The position numbers and the translations under genes were made by a program. Of a stretch of 64,000 bases of DNA, positions 51,106-63,175 are shown one piece after another; within the stretch, counting starts at the first letter, position 1; every line of letters begins with the position of its first letter. Under the pieces are notes generated by a model, which did no database searches, was not told where the DNA came from, and saw only the letters and a list, made by a program, of their open reading frames with translations. Source of the stretch: Phoebastria nigripes (Eukaryota; Chordata; Aves; Procellariiformes; Diomedeidae); NCBI GenBank assembly GCA_035582835.1, contig JAYKAV010001809.1:912563-976562 (forward strand), written 5' to 3'.

Positions 51106-54019
51106 GAAAACAGTCTTGGTGAAACAGAAAATGTTCTTGCACTTTTCTCCCTCATTTTTTTGCTATTTTCCCCCTTCAGAGCCTGGATCCCAGATTAGCA
51201 GGGTTGCTAGTCAGTGCCAGGGTGGCATATCTTATTTTCCCATGGTGATGTCTGCTAAAATTCAGAGTAAGTTTAACCAAAACAAATACATGGGAAAAAA
51301 GGTAAAAAATGGTGCATCAGTTTGATTGAATACTTACAGATACTATAAGACCAAGAAAACACATACCAACCACATTGCTCTAGCCACAGTTTCAGCTGCG
51401 AACGGTTTTATCTTTCCATTTATAGGAAAGGTCAAGAAAAGTTTGAGTCACCTTTTCATATGCCTAGGAGACAGCTTTTCTTCTCATACTTCCCAGCCAC
51501 AACATTTGTCTGGATGCCTCAGCAGAGGGGCTGCTGAAGGGAATCTCTCCCTGTCAGTCCATCACGTCTGGGCTGTGCTTTGCCCTGGAGCCCACATTTG
51601 TAACCCGGGCACGCTGCAAAGCTTTTCCCTAGGCTTTGGCGGGGGTGGGAAGAAGGAGGATGCAGGAGGATGGGACGCTTGTGACCCAGGTTTGGGGACA
51701 GACTGTTTTCCCTACATGGGCACCGATGATGGATGGAAGTGGGTTGTACATGATGCATTTTTATTTTTGGGAGTTCATAAAGAACTATCCAGAGCTTGGG
51801 ATAAACTTCTCTGTTAAATGGTCTCAAAATGCATCTAGGTAAATAAAACAATATTTCTATCTTGCAATGTCAGTACCAGAATACTGCAAAGCAGCCATCA
51901 TTTCACACTCCTGCTGGACATTTCTGGGCTTTGTAAGCACATTTGCTCCATTCGGAGCAGTGTCTCTCTGTGCTGCTGCTTTATAAAAGAAGCATAAAGA
52001 TGGGAAACATCCCACCCCAATCAAGTCATTGCAATGGGGGACACTCTGACAGCGACTGTTCAAAAGAAAAGGACTAAACAGTTCAGCTGATCTCTTCCAT
52101 TTGTATTAGTTTTAGGTACCAGTTGCTATGGCAGTAGAGGAAACTATTTCAAATTGTGTCCTTTTTAAATCTGCAGAATTCTTTTGTATTTCAGCAACAC
52201 AGAGCATGTTATAGTTAGTGCCAGGCATATATTGGACGTATTTTGTTTTGTAGCTGAGCAGTGTCCAGCTTAAGCTTTGTTTTAGATTGGCTGGAGATGT
52301 CCCTGCATATTTCATTTCTAAGTTATTTCTGCTTTTAAAATGGTATCTTTTAAAAAGACCAAATTTTAAAATATAAAGGTAAAATATATTTTTAAAATAT
52401 AAAGTATTTTAGCCATTTCCATTTTTACTCGTTCAAAACATCCATGGAATAAGATCTGACTTTATAAAAGCTGCCAAAAATCTGAACTTTTTCAGTGGCT
52501 GTTTTAGCTACTAAAAGAATTGAAGAAATTAATTCAGTCATCTGCATTTTTACACACAGCTTACTTCTTCAGGCCTTGCTAAAACGCTGTTCCCACAAAG
52601 TTCATTCTAAGTTGTTGTAAAGATATTCTCACCTTTGGGGATTTGCAGGAATCAGTCCAACATGTAAGTTTTTAATGATTTTTTTTTATTANTATCTTAC
52701 AGTCATTCACCCTTTGCTGCCTCCCACTTTACATAATGGTTATTAGGCTCTCACTGAGAAATGGTCTCTTAGAAACGACATACAGAAAATAAGGAAGAAG
52801 GGCCGGCAACAGAATGCTTAAAGATAATGGTGATGAGGACGCTGAAAAAGAAGTCAGCAAGATAGGAAGCAAGGGGATTCGGATGTCAGCGGAGCGGGAG
52901 CGAGCAGGAAGTGGAGGGAGGAACTGAGTGTCAGAAGCAGCTGATATGTTCATTGACTTGCATTTTCTTAGGGCAATACTTCCTCCATTGATATCAACAG
53001 CTGAGGCTGCACCGCCTTGCATCTTAAACCTCCAGTCTGTGTACCTGACAAACGCTGCCTGGTGACTCTGCACTTACATTCCTTCTGCACGTCAGGTGAA
53101 AATCCTGGTTACTCTATAATAGGGATGTAAAAACATCCAGGGACTAAAGGAGGAGAAATGTTGGTTCACTAAGTGACATCTATAAAATTCAAGTATTCGC
53201 TGAAATCAGACCTGTTTATAACAAGCACTGGCCAGCTGAGGTTTAATTTTCCTTCTCTCATATATAATTATTTTATAAAGATTATGAATCTTTCTGACAA
53301 AAGGGAAATGGTGAAGGTATATCCACGGGCTACATCACTGCAGATCTTAAAGGCTTTTAATATTTTAGAGAATTTATGTTTATTTTAAAACCAGACTTGA
53401 AAGACTGTGTTTTATTAGAAAACTAACAATGAACAAAGGATTGAATAAATAAAGCAAAGGAATGTTTTAGAACACATTAAATGATTAATTTGCTAAAACT
53501 GGTCATCTGGTAGTGGGTAGAAAATGAAAAGTAAGTTTTCAATTTTGCAAAATAAACACAGTTTATGCACATTTCATGCACATAGACAGTGCATGAAATA
53601 GGTGCTAATCAACATTTATTTGGGAATGTAACTGCTAAATTAATTTTTCAGAAACTGCTTGGACTGGTTCTCATTAAATAGTCTTCCTCTCTGTTCGCTG
53701 TGGGATACACAAACCGTAGCATGTTCTCACAGCTGGTCAAAAGGAGAGTTTATAGGTTTATGCAGTATTTGTTAACTACGTGCAAAGATCAGCTGTAAAA
53801 CAATATGTGTTGAACTAAATTAGTAAAGGAGCATAACCCTGATCAAACTATACTGTCATATGTTCATCACCCAAAGCACATATAGAATCCATAAAAAAAG
53901 GAGCAATAAATAAACCTTAGAGCAACTGGTACCATATTTGCAAATATACTCTTCATATTGGGTTCCCTCAACACCCTTCACAAAGCTGTATTTAAGAGCA
54001 TGCCCAGCCTGGGACGGGC
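51106..54019. other. non-coding DNA
   Basis: No gene is recognised. A plus-strand open frame at 51326-51817 (163 codons) lacks any familiar domain and is opposed by a 110-codon minus-strand frame. An AT-rich direct repeat TTTAAAATATAAAG occurs at 52365 and 52391. An unresolved base at 52692 sits just after a T run. Confidence 0.6.
53571..53599. repeat. perfect 11-bp inverted repeat (hairpin)
   Basis: Arms ATTTCATGCAC (53571-53581) and GTGCATGAAAT (53589-53599) are exact reverse complements around the 7-base loop ATAGACA. No known element is attached. Confidence 0.9.
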
Positions 54020-54082
54020 ACACTAGGACCTGGTACTGTGCTAGATGGACCTTTCTTCTGCCTCAAACTCTGATACTCTGAT
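54020..54082 (+). mobile_element. old CR1-type LINE 3' tail with octamer repeats
   Basis: The stretch GGTACTGTGCTAGATGGACC followed by TTTCTTCTG matches the terminal region of the same old CR1-related family as at 48.2 and 56.0 kb. It ends in two exact 8-bp units, ACTCTGAT (54067-54074 and 54075-54082), the hallmark CR1 tail. Only the last 60 bp or so remain recognisable. Confidence 0.7.
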
Positions 54083-54110
54083 AGTGGCCTTTTACTTAAT
54101 TAATTACCTT

Positions 54111-54134
54111 TAAATGGCCTTTGTAGGCCATTTA
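54111..54134. repeat. perfect 10-bp inverted repeat (hairpin)
   Basis: TAAATGGCCT and AGGCCATTTA flank the loop TTGT. The hairpin lies 28 bp beyond the CR1 octamer tail, next to a TTAATTAATTA block. Confidence 0.9.
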
Positions 54135-55719
54135 CAGATCCCTCTGATTCTGACAGGACAGGGTTTGAGGAGCCCCTTTTCCCCCTGCATGCTGCGCCTG
54201 GTCCCCACTCCCCCAGTGTCTTCCCCCAGTGCCCACTCTTTTCCCTTGGGGGAGACCTCCTCGTGTTCTCCCTGCCTCCAGTGCTGATATTAAGCAATGT
54301 GTAAATGTATAAAGAACAACCCAAACCTGTAATCCTGTGAAAATATTACCACGTTAATTTGGCAAAATGTATTTTGCATAAATGCATGTTGATTGGCATT
54401 TCTTTTATTACCTTATAAAATTTCTTATTAATAGAAACCAACAGTAGCTGTTCCACTGCCTTTGATAGCAGGCTGCTGGGAATGAGAATGCTCAGGATGT
54501 CTGCTTACACTTCTAATGTATTGTCACGAAGTCAGCTTTCTTTTAATCCTCTGAAATTACTAGGTGTTCCAAAACTTACTAGAACTGATGACAAATATTG
54601 AAGAGATCCTTGTCTGGCTCTTTTAAAATTCATACATGGGAATTATCTGATTTTGTTGATATTAAATCTTCATTTGGAATCTGCTGCTTAGCATCCTCTT
54701 TAGAAATGGTTATAATTGGTATGCAAAATATTTTATCATATACATAAATCTGTCTTTTTCCCAACCACAAGGCCAGAAATATTTATTAAGTACTTCTGCC
54801 CTCTTGTACTAAAACAACTGTTAGGATTTCTTTTATTTTAGTTATACTTAAATTTTGTTTTGTCCTTAATCTTTTTTTGCTATAGATATTATCTCGTGTC
54901 CTGTTTCCTGCCTTATTCACTTCCCACTGTACCATGATATTTGATGCTGTCAACTTTCTTGCTTTTCCATTTGTTTTAATGATTTTGTGAGTTTCTTTAT
55001 TACATTTTCTTTCTAAGTTATGATTTTTTTTTAAAAACAAAGCAGAACATTGTCTCTGTCTCTCAACTGCGGATTTTTGGCACCCGAGAGAGTGTTCTTA
55101 AATTCCCAATTAGCATGAGTATTTTTTATCTCTAAAAGAAAATGTGGGCTTGATGACAGAAGTACTGTTTTAAGATTCATAGCCATGTGGTCGGACTAGA
55201 GAACCAGAAAGGCACTCTCTGGCCTTGTAAGCAGGAGGAAAATTCAGGAGTACTGTACTTGGATCATGAATATAGAGTTGCATATTTGTTTCCTGAGCTT
55301 GCGTTGATAACATTCCTCTGCAGCTGTTCTAGTAAAGGAGGCTGAGCCCTGCCCAGAAACTTGCATGCCTGCACTGCTTTGAAGTGTAGCTTGTCGGTAA
55401 AGGCTTTCTGTTAAGTGTTTCAGACATAAAACCTCTTCTGTAGGCCTGTGCAAAATGCATGAGTGCATTTTGTCCTTCGTTTTATTCCTTTTTCTTTTGC
55501 AAATAAGTGTTTATAATATTCTTACACTGAAAACAGCATTTGTTACCTTTCAAAAAGGAANACCATTGATCTTGGGAGGCTGGATGACTACTGCATAGTT
55601 TTTCTCAGCTATGCCCCAGTAATACCCAGCTGAAGAGAAAGTCATGACGTCAAAGAAAACTGGCAGTTGCAAAGTCTGGAACAAAAGGAAGGACTCACCT
55701 CTCGGTATCCTGCAAGGCT
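54135..55719. other. non-coding DNA, nothing recognised
   Basis: AT-rich, with a single unresolved base at 55561. An 84-codon minus-strand frame at 54786-55040 is lysine- and asparagine-rich, as AT-rich chance frames are. No repeat is recognised. Confidence 0.6.
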
Positions 55720-56003
55720 AATTCATAGGTTGTCATGTCACAGAATGCTGTGGATGATAGCATTATAGACCTGTTCAAGAAAGGATTTGATGGATTCATG
55801 GAACGAAAGTCCATTGAGGGATATTGGATAGAAAGACGCCATCTCTGATTCACAGAGACGCTGAACACTGGGGATATCTTGAGAAGGCACCACTTTCTGC
55901 TTTCCCCATGTGTATACTGTTTCCTGGGCATCCGTTGCTGGGCACTTTTGGAGACTCATGCTGGGGTAGATGGATTTTTGGTCTGACCTGCATGGCTGCC
56001 CTC
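55720..56003 (+). mobile_element. old CR1-type LINE 3' end
   Basis: This is the longest of the old copies. It runs through GTCATGTCACAGAATGCTGT, GGATG, TTCAAGAAAGGATTTGATGG, ATTCATGGAACGAAAGTCCA, TTGAGGG, then CCTGGGCATCCGTTGCTGGG, CACTTTTGGAGAC, and ends GGGGTAGATGGATTTTTGGT, CTGACCTGCATGGCTG. The order matches an old avian and reptilian CR1 family whose 3' end encodes F-K-K-G-F-D-G-F-M..-K-S-I and then the ..LGICYWPLLE..ARWTFGL-like pseudo-coding tail. An open frame at 55824-56012 is simply the translation of this tail. No octamer tail is preserved after 56003. Confidence 0.75.
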
Positions 56004-57194
56004 TGCAATTAATCCTATTTGAGTCCACGGAAATAGAAGAACAATTTGGACTGGCAGCAAGGCTGGACCTGCATGGGTTTTTGTTGAATATTTATAATTC
56101 TGATAAACCAAGACTGAAATTAAAGAATAAAGGAAACACAATAACTCTTCCCCTGGTTCTTCTTATTGTGGTTTCATTCCTTTGTTTCTTGATGTGGATT
56201 CCAGAAAATTAATTGAGCATTAAGACCTAAAGAGCAGTACTTTTGGGGCTGATTATTGCACGCCTCAGCTGCTGTAATAAGGTATGAGTTAATGACTTTA
56301 ACCACCTGAAAAGTGCAACAATTTCCCTGTAAATTCAGTGCCTGGAGTTACTTATTGCCTGATCACCTAGTCTGTAGCTCAGGAAAAAGGGGGAATTGAA
56401 AAAGCAGAAACTTACTGCTGTTGCGTTTAAGAAGTGTTAAATAAAAATAAGTTTAAAAATAAATCCAGATTCTTGCACTTCCTGGACATTATTGTCCTGT
56501 GCATGACATACCTGGCAGTGAGTCAGCACATTGCGCTCATGTCTGAAGTTTGGAAGCTGTTTCATAACTAAAGAGAAACCTGTGACCAAACTGTAAAGGC
56601 AGCCAGGCCTGAATCTGGCAGCGCCTCATGTTGTAATATTGGCATTAGATCAGGCTTGGCTGGTATAGGGATTGCTATCGAGTTGAATTTTGAGCACGGT
56701 CCTGCGTAGCTGTGTGTGCTTCTCGTAGGTCAGTCAGTGCTATCGGTAACTTTCCCTCTCAGCTCCATTCGCAGGAAATGAGCAAAAATCCTGTCTGCTT
56801 TGAGTGCTTTTCAGTACAAGACAGAAAAAAGGGTAAGCTGAAATTCAGTGCCCCCCGTGTTCCTGGCACCCCGCCTCCCCTACATAGGAGGGCTACGCGA
56901 TTTTTCTCAGAAGGACAGCTGCATTTGTAAAATGTTGAGTCACTGGCCAGTGAAATTTTCAAGGTTGGACAAGATTGTCCCAGCAATGTGAGGGACTGAA
57001 AGGCTTATTTTTGGATTTCAACCTCTTCAAGACAAAGGCCATCCTTTCATCTGTATTTTTACAATGCTTGGAGCAACGGTCTCTGCTCCTCATTGGAAAC
57101 TGTGCCTGCTGTAATACTGTCTGTGTTTATTAATAGCAATAACAACAAAAGGCGGAAGCTAATGGAGACAAAGGATGGTGAGTTGCAGTAATTT
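56004..57194. other. non-coding DNA
   Basis: No gene recognised. The block at about 56560-56760 is high-complexity and resembles a conserved non-coding element, but nothing in it can be named. The stretch at 56935-57000 (TTTTCAAGGTTGGACAAGAT) may be another worn CR1 scrap, too short to call. Confidence 0.55.
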
Positions 57195-57295
57195 ATGTTC
57201 TTTTCCCAGCTTTGTCACACACTTGCTATGTGACCTTGAAGAAGTTCTTTAATCTCTTTCTGTTTTAAAGTTCCTCCGGAGACGTAGGATAACGG
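57195..57295 (-). mobile_element. ancient MIR/CORE-SINE-like fragment
   Basis: The order TTCCCAGCTTTGTCACACAC, TTGCTATGTGACCTTGAAGA, AGTTCTTTAATCTCTTTCTG is the classical minus-strand MIR pattern (tcccagctctgccacttact..agctgtgtgaccttgggcaa..gtcacttaacctctctg). It is the best preserved of the four MIR-like pieces here. It overlaps the end of a 239-codon minus-strand open frame, which argues against that frame being a gene. Confidence 0.7.
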
Positions 57296-57699
57296 CGCTT
57301 AGCAAGGGTGTCGGGAGGCTTAATTCGGAAGCGCTTGTGAAGCCCGCCGGTCTCTGCAGAGGGGACGTGTTTTGTACACGGCACCGATGGTTGTCCTGGT
57401 GGCAAAGGATCTGCAAAGAATGCGAGCAGGTTATCAAAACAAGAAGTCTCATGCTGAAAAATGTCAGACTGACCCTTTCTGCCACCGCCGTATAGTTTGG
57501 AGACAGATAAGGCGAAATGAGGGAATTCCTGTCTGAAGCAACACCACAACAGGAAATATTCCCTTTAAGTAAGCAAGCAGAGGGAAAACAGCCACAAAAC
57601 TCGCAGCAGAGTGGAAGAAAGAGCCTGGCCTGAGTACACAGGCTATTGCAATTGCCAAGAACCAAAATCACCTCTCCTTTACACCTCAGGGGTCTCTCT
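57296..57699. other. non-coding DNA, nothing recognised
   Basis: Mixed composition. It is covered by a long chance-looking minus-strand frame that I do not accept as a gene. Confidence 0.5.
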
Positions 57700-58060
57700 G
57701 CCATCGGTGCAGCGCTCTCAGCCTTCAGCAAAGGCTGAAACGAGCGCTGCAGTTGGCCTTGACTCAGGCATTCCCAGCCATGCCTGGCCCTTTCCCTGCT
57801 AATCGCCGCTAAGGCCGCTCTTTCAGCGGGGCCGGCCGGGCGGCTGGCGAGCTCCCGGAAGCCGGTGCGGCTGCCAGGCCCTGTTATCTCCCAAGGCACG
57901 CCTGTGAAGGGAGCTGCCTGGGGATGTGATTTACAGCGTGAGGCTGAATCCCATCCCTTGTTCTGCAAGCGGCGTGGCGGTGGCGAGAAATACCACCTCC
58001 TCCAGGAAGGGATGGCTGGAGCCGGGGTCCTGACAGTGAGGGATTAAACCACGAACAGAC
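57700..58060. other. short G+C- and CpG-richer patch
   Basis: This is the most CpG-rich block in the window, including GCCGGCCGGGCGGCTGGCGA at about 57832-57851 and several further CG steps to 58040. It is short for a CpG-island promoter, has no TATA or initiator arrangement I can identify, and no recognisable exon follows on either strand. It could be a small orphan CpG island or a composition fluctuation. Confidence 0.45.
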
Positions 58061-61000
58061 TTGGATGTGATACAATCAAAACCTCCTTCTTCCCGTAACA
58101 AATCTGCAGCTCCGAGGATCTTATTTTAAAGTACCTCCGGGAGATACCGCCCTTCCTTTCTCCTGGCTTATCCTTGCTGCAAAGCCCCGCCGTGCTGTGC
58201 CATGCAGACCTGGCCTGCACTTCCTGGCATGCAGAGCTACGCCCTTCCCAGTGAACTCCTAAATCATGTCACCACTGTAAATTTTCTTTTATTGCTTTTT
58301 AAAAATTTTATTACAGAAGCCTGATCCTTTCAGTCGGAGGCTCTTGCTCGAAGACACCGCACTGCAAACCCTCAGGGAGTCACGGTTCCTCCTCTGAAGA
58401 GCACAGACGCTAAAGTGGATGTTTCATTTATGGGCAGCCCCTTCTGAGCACATGGGGGGAAGAGCTGCCAGAAATGCACATACGAACGGGTACCCAGATA
58501 AGTGAAAAAGGTGGCACTTGATCAAGGGAGCGGATTTTGTGAGTGCATTTTACACCATTCAGATGGTTCATTCACTTCCTCAGATTAGTATTAACAAGGA
58601 GCTGTTTAGATAGGTGCCATAGAACCCCTATTTCGACTAGCTTATGACTAAATGCAAACTCTCACACTTGGGAGCATTCTGCGGTTTTGTGACCTTCCTT
58701 GTCAAATTTTAGTTTTTCAGATCAATGTCTGGCTTACACCTATTCAGAGATCCAGGGCAGTGCCGATATATTTAGCATGGGAAATAAGTCAGGAAAGAGA
58801 GAAAAGAAACACAAGTGGCAACAGTTAGCCACTTGCATACAGTAAAAAACTTTCTGCATTTTGTTTAGCTTTTTCATAGTGTCCTGGGTCAAAAACACTG
58901 CTGGATAGGATATGGCTTGGCTTCATGTGACAAAACAGTTTCGGCATTTTATAACATTTGGCATGGCTTTCAGAGAAGTGAAATGCATGTCACAGAAGGC
59001 GTTTTCAGCTGGGGCATATCACTGCTGGATGCACTGGCATTTCATTTCACTGACATGCATGCTATGTGCTGTTGAAATGCTACAAATTTCACTGGGGTTT
59101 TTTTTTTTTTGGAACCTAATCCCTTGGTGACAGTAAGCATGGCATATGAGAGAATCCAGATCAGAAGTTATTTGTGCATCACTTTACATCANCCCAAACT
59201 TGCTGGATATGCTTTGCAAACTGCAGGGAGAGAAAAAGTCACTATTTTAAAAATCTACTTCTAATTGCTGCATTTTTCAGTAATGACAAACATGGATGAA
59301 ATTTCAGTTTCATGATTCTGGGCAATGAATGTATTTAATCACTGTAGTTGCAGGAATAAATACCAGACTAAGAATGTGATTGACCAGACAAGAGAATCAA
59401 GAGAAATGCGCTGATTTATTATCTGCTGGAGTAACATTTCAGCTATTTGAGGAAAAGATGGTCCAAATGAAATGAAAAAATAAAGCCTGCAACTTTTATA
59501 TGAACAAGATGGCTATTTCAAGAAACCCATGCTCTATCCTGGATCAGCTCTGCTATATTTTCTTGCTTTTACATTTGTCACATTTCTCTCAAAATTTATT
59601 TAATAAAGTTGCATGAAAGGGTTCTGTTTATCATTAGTAAAAAGTAAATAAAATAAATTAGAAGTTCCAGAGGGAGTGAAAGCTGTGTGTGCACTGAAAG
59701 ATGTCTAAGTGACTGGATCACATAGCTAGAAGCTTTTCCTGCAAAAGACTACCTGACCTGAAACTGAATAAAGCAGAAAAGTTCCAGCTTTATTGAATCT
59801 TCTCATGGAAGACTACTTAAACCCTAAAAACTTTCTGCCTCCGCTATGCAACCATCCTTAATGACTGGAGAATGAAGAAAGTGTAAAAATGAGAGCTGAG
59901 TAAAAGTTCATAGGAGTAGTTTTTTAAAAATGAAAGAGAAAAGAAATCCTCATTCAGTCTTACTTATGCAAACCAGAATTTCAAAATTACTGTGTGAACT
60001 TTGAAATGAGTGCCCTTTCCTTTTTTTNGAAAGCCCTGTTTGGGCTCCTCCAGTGATGGTGTTAAACAGATGTTTTTCCTGATCAGCAAAGAGTTTTCCT
60101 GTCTCTTTGGAAAAGAATGAAGCTCCTTTGGTTGGGGACCAGACATTTCCAGCCTATTTCAAGGTCTGAAATTTCTTCAAACTCCTGACTGCTTTGTCGA
60201 ATCTAAGTACATTCTCCTAGATCTTCTTTTGGCAGGTTTAATCGCTACCTGGCTGAGTTCCAGGATTAAGTATGTGGGGTTATAGAAATCATTTGATACC
60301 TTGAACTTGGAGAGTTTCATTACCTGACTATCACTGCAGTAGAAAACACTGCACAAGTTCTAAAATTTAATTTCATGCTCCATTCGTTTTTGTGTCACTG
60401 CCTGTTCTGTGACACGTAGACCTGCAGGTCTGTCCTCCCTTCCCTTCACATAAACATGTGGAAAGACAGCAACATTTGGATAGACATTTTAATCTCAACT
60501 TTCCAGCATCTGCTGAAAAACTCAGAATTAATTGTAGCGTGCGGGTGCTTGCCCATCTCAATTATCAAGCAATGAGTAGGTAGCAGAGGATGGTAGAGCA
60601 CTCTCCCAGGGAGTGAAAGATGTCCAAATGAACAATAGGAAGGCTTTCCCACCCCCATCCATAGCACAGCAGAGTGCAACAAATGTAGCCATGGTTATAC
60701 TAATCAATACACATTTAATTATTGAACCTTCCCGCCTGATGTTGGCCAATGAGATTAGAGAACTTTTAAAAAAATTTCTTGTCAAAAGCTAGATGGATAG
60801 GTTTCCCTGTGGATGGATGGATTGTCCCTAAAACAAGCAGTAATTCAGACAAAGGGACATACATCAATTTTAATTGACGAAGGCTGGTCCCTGAACACGA
60901 TTAATCGAAGCTTAGTGCCAACTAATGAATCTGCAGTGCAACACCACTGTAGCACTTTGGCTTGAAGTTAGTGCTTCTAAACTGCCACTTAATTGTTTCA

Positions 61001-62865
61001 GTTCATATAATTTGGATTTATGAATAAACATGTATTTTCCTTGGGGCTTTTCTAACCCTTTCTTGCTGTGGTGAACAAAGTAAAACTTCTTTTCAATTTT
61101 GGTACTTCCGCAGTTTGAAGTACCATGAAGCACTGCTGGTTTTCGAAATTCTAATAAGAATTTCTCAGGGTAACATCACTGTCACTACAAGGACTCTGTT
61201 TGCTGAAATCTGTGATTAAAAGTGCAAATGGAAAATACAATTCAATATGTTGTTTTTCTTAAATTCCCTGCTGCTTCTACAAGTTCATAATTTAAATCCT
61301 GTTAGCTTTATTTGAAAACATTTCTGTCCAGAAATATAGTATACAAGAGCATACAGTATTCTTTGCCAGTGAAATGTCTTTATCACAACTTTTAATTAAC
61401 TTTAATTAATTAACATTAATATTTTGAACAGAAATTCAAATTACCTAGTAGTTGTCTGTTTATTCTTTTGCCCCTTTTCTAGGACTTCTTTCTAGCCCTC
61501 TTTGCAAATTCAGTGTCTGAAAAATAAATTATAATTCCAAAATGGTAAGACTAATTTTAAAGATATAAGCTGTCATGGACTGAGTATGCAAATATCCTTG
61601 CTTTGCCCTAAATTGCATGTTGACTAACCAGCTAAGCTTGCAAGTCTCAACTTGTGCATTTTAAGTTTTTTTCTNGATTTTGCAGATTTTGCTATAAAAA
61701 GTAAATGAAGCATTGATTTTCAAAATCTTGTTGTGTAGGCAAAAGCTGGTGATGATTTGGGTCATGTTACTTCCAAGAACATCCAAATCATGTACTGGTG
61801 TTTTATAAACATCAACAGAGCCATCTGCAACCTTTGGTCCGGGTTGAGAACTCNAAAGCCAAAGGGAGTCTCCTCATAAGCAGCAGGTGAGAAACTGAGC
61901 TTCGATGAACTGGGCTTTTAAGTCGATCACTTAACATTATGAATAGAGTCTGGGGAAAAAAAAAAAAAGGTGTGTAAATTTTTTGTACACATACTGCTGA
62001 ACAGACTTAAATGATGTTTGGCACATCTCTGCTTAGTTTGAAAGCTGAAACTTGGCTTGTGTATTAGAAAAGCACAAAAAATATGGGCGAGTTCATCAAT
62101 TCATTTTTCATATGACAGATGTTGGAGATAACCTGTATGTATTAGTCATATTCCTTTATTGAAATGGTATGGATTTGGAATAAAAATATTTGGCAATAAG
62201 TAGAGCCATATGAATCAAAAACCTACATATTGTTTGAGATATTTTTGAGTAAGATTGTGGATTTGAAACNAGTGTTTTTTGCTGGGAAGACACGGTAAAA
62301 AGGGAAATACAGGCACAGGAAAAGGTCGTTTTACATAGACTTGAAGACCATTTTGAGGGTCATTAAAGCAGATGTTCAGTCCTGACAGGGTAGGATATCC
62401 TAAAAGTAAAATGACTGGTTTCAATTACAAATGCATACTGTGATTCAGTTAAAATTAGACCACGAGAAATCGCAGCTGCTTGAAGTAGGATAGCTAACTG
62501 CGCTCCAGCCCATCTGCCAACCTCCACTGTTTTATTTCGGGGATAAAACAAAATATACATGAGATAAGATAAGTTATTCAAGATAAGGAATGACAGAGTT
62601 CCTTTCCTAATCAGTCATGGCCAACACCACTTCACCGTGGCTGTCACAGTGTGTAATATATCCCTCTTTCCATCACGTCCCCAAGTCATAGGTGTGGGGC
62701 CTCTCTCGCCAGGAGAGATGCGGTTGGCCCCGTGGGGACCAGCACTGCAAGGTATTTATTCGCTGTCCTGAATACGGCTGGTGAGATGGCTGCAGCTGTT
62801 GTATAATTGTGTCATCTAATATGGGTAAAAAAGAGCATCATCTGGACACTCGCCCATCCCAAGAG
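58061..62865. other. long non-coding stretch
   Basis: No gene recognised over 4.8 kb. A T13 run lies at 59098-59110 and an A13 run at 61956-61968. A TAATTAACTTTAATTAATTAA-like block lies at about 61390-61415. A perfect octamer ATGCAAAT (POU-factor-type site) lies at 61586-61593. Unresolved bases lie at about 59192, 60028, 61675, 61854 and 62271. Confidence 0.6.
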
Positions 62866-62983
62866 TTTTTTTTTTTTAGTTTATCTTTTGTTTGGGGTAT
62901 GTTTGGGGCTTTTTTGATTGCTTGTTTTCAATTTTGTTTGGTTTGTTGTTTTTTTGTTTTGTTTGGGTTTTTTTTTTTTTTTT
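62866..62983. repeat. T-rich low-complexity tract
   Basis: An interrupted T/TG-rich block starts with 12 T (62866-62877) and ends with 16 T (62968-62983), with TTTGTTTGG-like units between. On the minus strand it is an A-rich tail-like sequence. Confidence 0.85.
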
Positions 62984-63113
62984 CCTGAGGCGGGTCAGCA
63001 CTACCTTAACTGCTGTTAGTTATGTATTATCTTCTCAAGGTATATCTGATAAAGCATTCCCTTAGTCTTAGTCTGAGGCATGGAAGACTATATATTTCAG
63101 GAATTACACTGAN

Positions 63114-63175
<62 letters not shown>

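Noticed and set aside
51326..51817. 163-codon plus-strand open frame
   Set aside because: No domain recognised, an overlapping minus-strand frame is equally open, and it begins just beyond an old CR1 remnant.
55824..56012. 62-codon plus-strand open frame
   Set aside because: It is the translated tail of the old CR1 copy at 55720-56003.
57249..57968. 239-codon minus-strand open frame
   Set aside because: No recognisable domain. It spans a GC-rich patch and an AT-rich part, and its C-terminal end overlaps a MIR-like SINE fragment.
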